Shown here piece by piece: positions 1 to 6,488 of a stretch of 64,000 bases of DNA. The translations under genes were made by a program, and so were the position numbers. This DNA comes from JAFKFI01 sp963795435 (GTDB taxonomy: Bacteria; Pseudomonadota; Alphaproteobacteria; Acetobacterales; Acetobacteraceae). The stretch covers positions 1,054,001 through 1,118,000 of the forward strand of contig CAWCHV010000007.1 in NCBI GenBank assembly GCA_963795435.1, given 5' to 3'. Under the pieces are notes generated by a model, which saw only the letters and a program-made list of their open reading frames with translations, was not told the origin of the DNA and did not search any database. How positions within the stretch are numbered: position 1 is the first letter of the stretch; every line of letters begins with the position of its first letter.

Positions 1-286
1 CTGGGGGCGGCGGTACGGTTCTGAGGTCGATCCGACGATCCGAGCCCGCGCAGGGTGGAGGCCTTCGAGGCCGCTCTTCCGTTTGGGCGTGGATCGCGAA
101 ACCCATCTGGGCCGGCGGGAGGCGACGCCGCAACGACAGGCGGAACATACGACCGCAATCGCACCGCATCAGAAAAGCCGCGCCCCGAACCCTTGCGCCG
201 AAAGGGCCGTCCACGCGCGCACTGCGCGGTTCGACTGCGCACGCGCTCGAGGTCAAGAGGCAGGAGGGCGAAAGCCGTTCGCCTCC
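1..286. other. left edge, no supported gene
   Basis: No protein here looks like a real gene. The open frames on both strands are arginine- and proline-rich, with no domain, leader or convincing ribosome site. A minus-strand frame stays open to the left edge from an ATG near 106, so the first codons of a gene lying further left cannot be excluded. Confidence 0.4.
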
Positions 287-496
287 TCAGCCCGGCAGGA
301 TGCCCAACAAGTAAAGAAGGACCACCACCGGCAGGCCGATGAGCACCGCGGCAACCGTCAGATAGACCAGCCCATGGGCGAGCCATCCCAAGGCAAGCGC
401 CGCCGCGTGACGCGAAAGGAAGCGCGGGAGCCTGGTCATCGCGATCATCGGGACAAAGCTCGTGCAATCCGGACTCGTGCAGGTCTGGGCAGTCAT
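287..496 (-). CDS. small hydrophobic membrane protein, unknown function
   Basis: This is a 69-residue frame if it starts at the ATG at 496; ATGs at 448 and 439 would give 53 or 50 residues. The N-terminal part has a Cys-containing stretch (CTSPDC). The last 35 residues are strongly hydrophobic, with VYLTVAAVLIGLPVVVLLYL as a clear membrane segment or hairpin. It lies directly downstream of the malic enzyme gene on the same strand, about 90 bases after its stop, so co-transcription is possible. The long upstream extension of the same frame inside the malic enzyme gene is a shadow. No family is recognised, and the call rests on the membrane segment and position. Confidence 0.4.
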   Translation of the reverse strand: MTAQTCTSPDCTSFVPMIAMTRLPRFLSRHAAALALGWLAHGLVYLTVAAVLIGLPVVVLLYLLGILPG

Positions 497-588
497 TCGC
501 GGGTCATCCAATGCCGGGGCCATCAATGCGGGCATGATGGCCGCGAGGTATGAACAATTCGCGAACAAAGTTCCCCTCACCGAACCCT

Positions 589-2871
589 CTACGGCTCCGC
601 CGCCTGATACGCCGCCAGACACGCCACATCCACGATCTGGCTCGACGAAGCATCCATCGGCACGATCTGCGCCGCGTGGGTCATGCCGATGAGCAGCGGG
701 CCGATCGTGGTGCCGCCGCCGAGGCGCGGGGCGAGGCGGGAGACGATGTGCGCGGAGTGTAGGCCCGGCATCACCAGCACGTTCGCCGGCCCGGTCAGCC
801 GGCAGAACGGATAGAGCGCGCGCAACTCGGGCTCCAGCGCCACGTCGGGGCTCATCTCGCCGTCGTATTCGAAATCGACGCCGCGGTGGTCGAGCGTCTC
901 CACGGCACGGCGCATCACATGCGCGCCCTCGTGCATCGGGTTGCCAAACGTCGAATGCGACAGCAACGCGACGCGCGGCTCGTGGCCCAGTCGGCGCGCG
1001 GCGGCCGCGGCGCCGATGGCGATGTCGGCCATCTGCTCGGCGTCCGGGCGGAAATGCATCAACGTGTCGGCGATGAAGATGGTGCGCCCGCGCATCCCGA
1101 CCATCAGGGTGAGACCGAAGGCGAGGCCGCCCGGCCGCGGCGCGATGACGTGGGAGATGTCGTCGAGGCACACGGCGGCGGAGCGCGTCAGCCCCGTCAC
1201 CATCGCGTCGGCGTCGCCCGTCGCCACCATGCAGGCGGCGAACACGTTGCGGTCCTGGTTGACCATGCGCTGACAGTCGCGGTGCAGGAAACCCGCGCGT
1301 TGCAGCCGCGCGTAAAGGAACTCGGTATATTTCGCGTTGGCCCCCGAAAGGCGCGCGTTGTGGATCTCGATCCCCTCCACCATGCCGAGGCCGAGGCTGG
1401 CGATGGTGTCCCTCACCCGCTCCTCGCGTCCGATCAGCACCGGCATCCCGTAGCCCGCGTTGCAGAACGCCATGGCGGCGCGCACCACTTTTTCCTCCTC
1501 GCCCTCGGCGAAGACCACGCGCTTGGGCTCGGCACGCACCCGCTCCATGATCGCGTCGAGCGCGTTGGCCGTCGGATCGAGCCTGCCGGAAAGATCGCGC
1601 GCGTAGCGGCGCAGATCCATGATCGGCCGGCGCGCGACGCCGCTGTCCATCGCCGCCTTGGCGACGGCCGGCGGAATGCGGGAGATCAGCCGTGGGTCGA
1701 ACGCATTGGGAATGATGTATTCCGGCCCGAACGCGACCTTGTGCCCGGACGACGTATGCACCTCGTCGGGCACGTCCTCGCGCGCGAGATTGGCCAGCGC
1801 CTCGGCGGCGGCGATCTTCATCGCGTCGTTGATCGTGCTGGCGCGCACGTCGAGCGCGCCGCGAAAGATGAAGGGAAAGCCGAGCACGTTGTTGACCTGG
1901 TTGGGGTAGTCGCTGCGCCCCGTCGCGATGATCGCGTCCTCGCTGGCGGCGCGGGCGTCCTCCGGCGTGATCTCGGGGTCGGGATTGGCCATCGCGAACA
2001 CGATCGGCTTGCCCGCCATGCTCGCCACCATCTCGCGCGTGACGGCGCCCTTGGCGGACAGGCCGAACACCACGTCCGCACCCTCGATCGCCTCAGCGAG
2101 CGTGCGCGCCCGCGTCGCCACGGCGTGCGCGGATTTCCACTGGTTCATGCCCTCCTGCCGCCCCTGGTAGACGACGCCCTTGGTATCGCAGAGCGTGATG
2201 TGCTCGGGGCGCATTCCCATCACCTTCAGCAGCTCGACACAGGCGATCGAGGCGGCACCGGCGCCGTTGACCACGAGCTTGGTGTCGCGCAGCTCGCGTC
2301 CGGTGAGGTGGCAGGCGTTGATGAGCCCGGCGACGGCGACGATCGCGGTGCCGTGCTGATCATCGTGGAACACCGGAATGTCCATCACCTCGCGCAGCCG
2401 CTGCTCGATGATGAAGCACTCCGGCGCCTTGATGTCCTCGAGGTTGACGCCGCCGAAGCCAGGGCCGAGATAGCGCACGCAATTGACGAAGGCGTCCACG
2501 TCGTCGGTGTCGATCTCGAGGTCGATCCCGTCCACGTCGGCGAAGCGCTTGAACAGCGCGACCTTGCCCTCCATCACGGGCTTGGCCGCCAGCGCCCCGA
2601 TGTTGCCGAGCCCGAGCACGGCGGTTCCGTTGGAAACCACCGCGACCATGTTGCCCTTGGTCGTGTAGTCGTAGGCGAGCCCCCGGTCGCGATGGATGTG
2701 CAGGCAGGGCTCGGCGACACCCGGCGAATAGGCGAGCGAGAGGTCGCGCGCAGTGGTGAGCGCCTTGGTGATCCGCGTCTCGAGCTTGCCCGGCCGCCCC
2801 GAGGCGTGCAGCGCCAGCGCCTCCTCGGCCGAGACGCGCGCGGTCCGCTGGTCGATGTTGCTGTCGGGCAT
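589..2871 (-). CDS. maeB: NADP-dependent malic enzyme with C-terminal phosphotransacetylase-like domain
   Basis: The 760-residue protein should decarboxylate malate to pyruvate, feeding NADPH and pyruvate to biosynthesis. The N-terminal malic enzyme half (roughly residues 1-430) carries AYSPGVAEPC, the metal-site region VFHDDQHGTA and the dinucleotide-binding VVNGAGAASI. The C-terminal 320 residues resemble phosphate acetyltransferase, for example VLIGREERV and MVTGLTRS; in MaeB proteins this part is regulatory rather than catalytic. I chose the ATG at 2871 because gggagg lies just upstream and the product then starts like other MaeB proteins. An in-frame ATG at 2982 would add 37 unconserved residues. 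The length is normal and the frame is intact. Confidence 0.95.
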   Translation of the reverse strand: MPDSNIDQRTARVSAEEALALHASGRPGKLETRITKALTTARDLSLAYSPGVAEPCLHIHRDRGLAYDYTTKGNMVAVVSNGTAVLGLGNIGALAAKPVMEGKVALFKRFADVDGIDLEIDTDDVDAFVNCVRYLGPGFGGVNLEDIKAPECFIIEQRLREVMDIPVFHDDQHGTAIVAVAGLINACHLTGRELRDTKLVVNGAGAASIACVELLKVMGMRPEHITLCDTKGVVYQGRQEGMNQWKSAHAVATRARTLAEAIEGADVVFGLSAKGAVTREMVASMAGKPIVFAMANPDPEITPEDARAASEDAIIATGRSDYPNQVNNVLGFPFIFRGALDVRASTINDAMKIAAAEALANLAREDVPDEVHTSSGHKVAFGPEYIIPNAFDPRLISRIPPAVAKAAMDSGVARRPIMDLRRYARDLSGRLDPTANALDAIMERVRAEPKRVVFAEGEEEKVVRAAMAFCNAGYGMPVLIGREERVRDTIASLGLGMVEGIEIHNARLSGANAKYTEFLYARLQRAGFLHRDCQRMVNQDRNVFAACMVATGDADAMVTGLTRSAAVCLDDISHVIAPRPGGLAFGLTLMVGMRGRTIFIADTLMHFRPDAEQMADIAIGAAAAARRLGHEPRVALLSHSTFGNPMHEGAHVMRRAVETLDHRGVDFEYDGEMSPDVALEPELRALYPFCRLTGPANVLVMPGLHSAHIVSRLAPRLGGGTTIGPLLIGMTHAAQIVPMDASSSQIVDVACLAAYQAAEP

Positions 2872-2966
2872 CGCCGGTTCCCTCCCTGCGTCGCCGGCCA
2901 TATTGCGGCGGGACGGCGGATGGGGAAAGGCGTTTCCGGTTGAAGCGGGACGTGGGAGAAGGGTAG

Positions 2967-3299
2967 AATCCTCCAGGAGCACACGATTCAGCCCAGTTCG
3001 AACAGATCGCGCGGGACATCCTGGAAGGACGTCTCGCCGATCCGACCGCCGGTGCCACTCACTTTTACTCGCCGCACCTTACGTCGAGAGCCGGCGAGCC
3101 AACTGGGCATTGGGATGTTCGCGGCGGTCTCGAAACGATGCCCGGCCAGTTCGACTCCGGAACCGGGCAGCCCGTGCAAACGTATCGCCCAAGTTGGACG
3201 CTGGACCCACTCTTCGAGCCAGTCCCTGTGCCTGGAATCGATCCGTGGCAATTTCGCTTCTATCGACGACAGGGCAACGGCCATGTTCGGCAGCGGTAG
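2967..3299 (+). pseudogene. 3' fragment of a SleB-like cell wall hydrolase
   Basis: An open frame without a usable start encodes about 110 residues resembling the C-terminal part of SleB/hydrolase_2 cell wall hydrolases. The recognisable stretches are FEQIARDILEGRLADPTAGA followed by THFYSPHL, then RPSWTLDPLF and PWQFRFYRRQGNGHV. In this family the pattern DPT-G-ATHF-P followed by P-W and FYR is characteristic. The stop before it (2964-2966) and the lack of an ATG at the front show that the 5' part is missing. The fragment begins inside the upstream region of the malic enzyme gene and ends 16 bases into the next frame. The family assignment is from motif memory and would need a profile search. 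Confidence 0.6.
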
Positions 3300-3888
3300 G
3301 TTCCTTTTACCGCCCCTTCTTATTGCATTGGCCGCTGTCATCCGCATCTGTCCGGCATTCGCACAGGAGTTCCCGCTTCTCGAAGGGCACGGCAGACCCC
3401 AGGACGTCCACCAAACCTTTCTAGATCCCCGCTTCAAGACTTGCCATTCAGCGGAGTGTGAAGGGATCCGGGACGTTTGGGATCTGATTGATCTAATGAA
3501 TTATCGAGACATGCCGAACAGCCTGGTCTAGTTGAAGCCGCTCCCCTCGAACTATCGGGAAATCAGGGACCGTACAGTGACTCGCCGCTTGTTTGCGCAT
3601 CCCGACCGACGGCAGACCTATTGCAAGGTAGCAGTTGCGTTGGCCCATGATATCGGGGCGCATGAAGACGGTCCGTATTTGATGCTCCACGTGTTGGAAA
3701 TTGTAGCCCGGCTGCGCAGCCGCACCTTCGCCTGCACCCGTCAGGTCGTCGCTTTGCTGCCGCGGACCCAAGACTTCGCCGACGAAGTCCGGCTCTTGTG
3801 GGGCGAGTGCCTTGATTTCTGGCATCGTCCGCATTGCGACGAATTGCACCTCGATGTCCCTGCCAGGGCAACCGGATCGGACCGCTGA
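3283..3888 (+). pseudogene. secreted protein of unknown function split by an in-frame TAG
   Basis: A single frame runs from the ATG at 3283 to the TGA at 3886-3888 and is broken only by a TAG at 3529-3531. The first 82 residues begin with a classical Sec signal peptide (hydrophobic LLPPLLIALAAVI, cleavage after AFA, mature start QEFPLLEG). After the stop the frame goes on for 118 residues that look like genuine protein, with helical stretches such as GPYLMLHVLEIVARL and QDFADEVRLLWGECLDFW. Either a nonsense mutation split one roughly 200-residue periplasmic protein, or the second part is a separate ORF starting at the TTG at 3532. Base composition looks less GC-rich than that of the neighbouring genes. 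No family is recognised. Confidence 0.45.
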
Positions 3889-3894
3889 CCCGGC

Positions 3895-4101
3895 ATGATC
3901 GGGATCAAGAGTGTCCTCCTGCTATCATGCTTGCTTGCTGCTCCGGCATCCTCGCAGCCTCCAGAAGATCGCCCGAACCTCCAAGAATTTCCCCGGCCCT
4001 TGACGCCATCGATGAAGCCGCCAGCGATCCGCAACGCGCGAAAACTTTGCATTGACCATTGGAGGCTCGGAGCTGTGTGCGAGCGTATAGTGCGTCCATG
4101 A
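3895..4101 (+). CDS. small putative secreted protein, unknown
   Basis: This 68-residue frame begins with a plausible signal peptide: positive start MIGIK, hydrophobic SVLLLSCLLAAPASS, then a polar proline-rich mature part. It starts 6 bases after the preceding broken secreted-protein frame and lies in the same reading frame. A good ribosome site is not obvious and the C-terminal part matches nothing I know. It could be a small exported protein or the eroded start of a larger gene. Confidence 0.3.
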   Translation: MIGIKSVLLLSCLLAAPASSQPPEDRPNLQEFPRPLTPSMKPPAIRNARKLCIDHWRLGAVCERIVRP

Positions 4102-4260
4102 ATATTGCCTGCCCAGCGCTCGGATCTGGCGGGGCACCCATCCGGCGGCTCCCGCACCGCCTGACGCGGCGATAGCGAGGTCCGCCGGCTCACGCATTTG
4201 TTGACGGCGTGGCCGTCGCGCGAGGAAGCTGAGTGGGCACCTTGTTTCGAGGCCGGAGCC

Positions 4261-5541
4261 ATGAACAACCGTTTCACGCTGTTGATTGTCGCGGGCATGA
4301 TCCTGGGGGTCATTGTCGGCTATGGCTGTCACGCCGCCTTCCCCGACCCAAGGACCGCGGCGACCGTCTCGGGCTACATCACGCTCATCACCACCGTCTT
4401 CCTGCGCCTGATCAAGATGATCATCGCGCCGCTGGTGTTCTCGACCCTCGTGGTGGGGATCGCCCACATGGGCGATGCGAGCTCCATCGGCCGCATCGGG
4501 CTCAAGACGATGGGCTGGTTCGTCTCCGCCTCCGTCGTCTCGTTGCTGCTCGGGATGCTGATGGTCAACCTGCTGCAGCCGGGGGCCAGCCTCAACCTGC
4601 CGCTGCCGGACGCCGGCGTCGCCACCAACCTGAAAGTCTCGTCGCTGACCCTCAAGGAGTTCATCCCGCATCTCGTGCCCGCCTCGGTGATCGAGGCGAT
4701 GGCGACCAACGAGATCCTCCAGATAGTCGTGTTCTCGATCTTCGCCGGCGTGGCGATCGCCGCCCTCGGCGAGAAGGGGCGCCTGCTCGCGGAGCTCGCC
4801 GAGCAGCTCGCCAGCATGATGCTGGTGATAACCGGCTACGTGATGAAGATGGCGCCGCTCGCCGTGTTCGCGGCCATCGCCGCGACAGTGACCACCCAGG
4901 GGATCGGCGTGATCGTCACCTACGGCACCTTCCTGGTCGAGTTCTATCTCACGCTGGCGATACTCTGGCTGCTCCTGGTCATAGTCGGTTTCGCGGTGCT
5001 CGGGCGGAGCGTGTTCCGGCTGATCGGCCGGGTACGCGAGCCCTTCCTGCTGGCCTTCTCGACTGCGAGCTCGGAGGCCGCGTATCCAAAAATTCTCGAC
5101 CAGCTCACCCGCTTCGGCGTCTCGAAGAGGATCGCGAGCTTCGTGCTGCCGCTCGGCTACTCGTTCAACCTCGACGGCACGATGGCCTACTGCACCTTCG
5201 CGACCATCTTCATCGCGCAGGCCTACGGCATCCACCTGCCGATCGGGACCCAGCTCACGATGCTGCTGCTGCTGATGGTGACGAGCAAGGGCATGGCCGG
5301 CGTGCCGCGCGCCTCGCTCGTGGTGATCGCGGCGACGCTCGGAACCTTCGGCATCCCCGAGGCCGGGCTGCTGCTCATCATGGGGATCGACCAGTTCCTC
5401 GACATGGGCCGCAGCGCCACCAACGTGATCGGCAACTCGCTGGCCGCCGCCGTGGTGGCGAAATGGGAAGGCGAGCTCGACCCGGCGGGCGCGGACGTTC
5501 GCGAGGAGGAGCGGCTCGACGCGATCGCCGGCGCCGTCTGA
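4261..5541 (+). CDS. dicarboxylate/amino acid:cation symporter (DAACS family)
   Basis: The 426-residue inner-membrane protein belongs to the GltP/DctA family, which imports C4-dicarboxylates or acidic amino acids with protons or sodium. It has the usual run of hydrophobic segments from MNNRFTLLIVAGMIL onward. The family substrate-binding motifs are visible: STASSEAAYPKIL for the serine-rich hairpin and GYSFNLDGTMAY for the NMDGT region. The start at 4261 is preferred over the upstream in-frame ATG at 4198 because the membrane protein begins there and cggag lies just before it. Its TGA overlaps by one base the ATG of a family-3 solute-binding protein, so the two are probably translated together. 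Acidic amino acids as substrate is inference from that partner. Confidence 0.93.
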   Translation: MNNRFTLLIVAGMILGVIVGYGCHAAFPDPRTAATVSGYITLITTVFLRLIKMIIAPLVFSTLVVGIAHMGDASSIGRIGLKTMGWFVSASVVSLLLGMLMVNLLQPGASLNLPLPDAGVATNLKVSSLTLKEFIPHLVPASVIEAMATNEILQIVVFSIFAGVAIAALGEKGRLLAELAEQLASMMLVITGYVMKMAPLAVFAAIAATVTTQGIGVIVTYGTFLVEFYLTLAILWLLLVIVGFAVLGRSVFRLIGRVREPFLLAFSTASSEAAYPKILDQLTRFGVSKRIASFVLPLGYSFNLDGTMAYCTFATIFIAQAYGIHLPIGTQLTMLLLLMVTSKGMAGVPRASLVVIAATLGTFGIPEAGLLLIMGIDQFLDMGRSATNVIGNSLAAAVVAKWEGELDPAGADVREEERLDAIAGAV

Positions 5542-6434
5542 TGTGGGCGCTGCTTTTCGCGGCCCTGATGCTGCTGTCCAGCCCGGCATGGGCGCAGGGC
5601 GAGGAGGCATATTCGGGCACGCTCAAGCGGGTAGCCGATCGCGGCAGCGTCGTGATCGGCTACCGCGAGTCCGCCTTTCCGTTTTCCTACATCATTGGCA
5701 GCCGGCCGGTCGGCTACACGATCGACCTCTGCCTCGGCATCGTCGCCGAGCTGGAGCGCGCGGTGGACCGGCCCTTGCGCGTCGACTACCTGCCCGTCGC
5801 CGCCGACGCGCGGCTCGATGCGGTGGCCAGTGGACGTGTCGATCTCGAATGCAGCTCGACCACCAGCAATGCCGAGCGGCAGAAGCGCGCCGCGTTCTCG
5901 CCCATCATCTTCGTCGCGGGCACCAAGCTTCTGGTGCGCCGGGGCAGTCCGGTGCGGAGTTTCCATGATCTCGACGGGCGGACCGTGGTTGTCACGAGCG
6001 GCACCACCAACGAGCAGGCGATCCGACGGCTCAACGAGCACAACCATCTGGGCGCTCGAATCGTCACAGCGCCCGACCACGACCGGGCCTTCGCGATGGT
6101 CGCCGACGGACACGCCGATGCGTATGCGAGCGACGACGTGCTGCTCTACGGCCTGATCGCGCAGCGGCACGTGGCCGCCGACATGATGGTGGTGGGCGAT
6201 TTCCTCTCGTACGAGCCCTACGGGATCATGTTCCCCAAGGACGATCCGGCGATGGCCGCCACGGTGCAGCGCGCCTTCGAGCGGATGGCGCGGGACCACG
6301 ACCTCACCGAGTATTATCAGCGCTGGTTCGTGCGCCCGACCCCGAGCGGCGAGGTGATAAACGTGCCGATGAGCGCGGAGCTCGTGGGAGTGTTTCAGGT
6401 GCTCGGGGGCGGTGACACGGACACGGCGGACTGA
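5541..6434 (+). CDS. family 3 extracellular solute-binding protein
   Basis: This 297-residue periplasmic binding protein resembles the GltI/amino-acid ABC type. A Sec signal peptide (WALLFAALMLLSSPAWA, cleavage before QGEEAY) is followed by a typical two-lobed SBP_bac_3 sequence: GSVVIGYRESAFPFSYI, PVGYTIDLC, DLECSSTTSNAERQKRAAFS and VVVTSGTTNEQAIRRLN. The ECSSTTSN stretch is typical of glutamate/aspartate binders. The gene starts within the stop codon of the symporter gene (TGATG). No ABC permease or ATPase gene is adjacent. It may therefore deliver ligand to the neighbouring secondary transporter or to an ABC complex encoded elsewhere. Binding of acidic amino acids is inferred. Confidence 0.9.
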   Translation: MWALLFAALMLLSSPAWAQGEEAYSGTLKRVADRGSVVIGYRESAFPFSYIIGSRPVGYTIDLCLGIVAELERAVDRPLRVDYLPVAADARLDAVASGRVDLECSSTTSNAERQKRAAFSPIIFVAGTKLLVRRGSPVRSFHDLDGRTVVVTSGTTNEQAIRRLNEHNHLGARIVTAPDHDRAFAMVADGHADAYASDDVLLYGLIAQRHVAADMMVVGDFLSYEPYGIMFPKDDPAMAATVQRAFERMARDHDLTEYYQRWFVRPTPSGEVINVPMSAELVGVFQVLGGGDTDTAD

Positions 6435-6488
6435 GACGCGACGGGCGGTGCGCTTCGCAACTCCGGTGCCGCCCGCTAAACCTGCTCC

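Noticed and set aside
83..553. Plus-strand frame near the left edge
   Set aside because: Composition is Arg/His/Gln-rich with no motif, and it overlaps the better supported small membrane protein.
886..2943. 685-residue open frame on the plus strand opposite the malic enzyme gene
   Set aside because: It is the His/Arg-rich antisense shadow of a high-GC gene, with no domain or ribosome site; the minus strand encodes a complete MaeB.
3925..5610. 561-residue minus-strand frame
   Set aside because: It is the antisense shadow of the symporter gene; the sequence is low in hydrophobics and rich in His/Asp/Gly.
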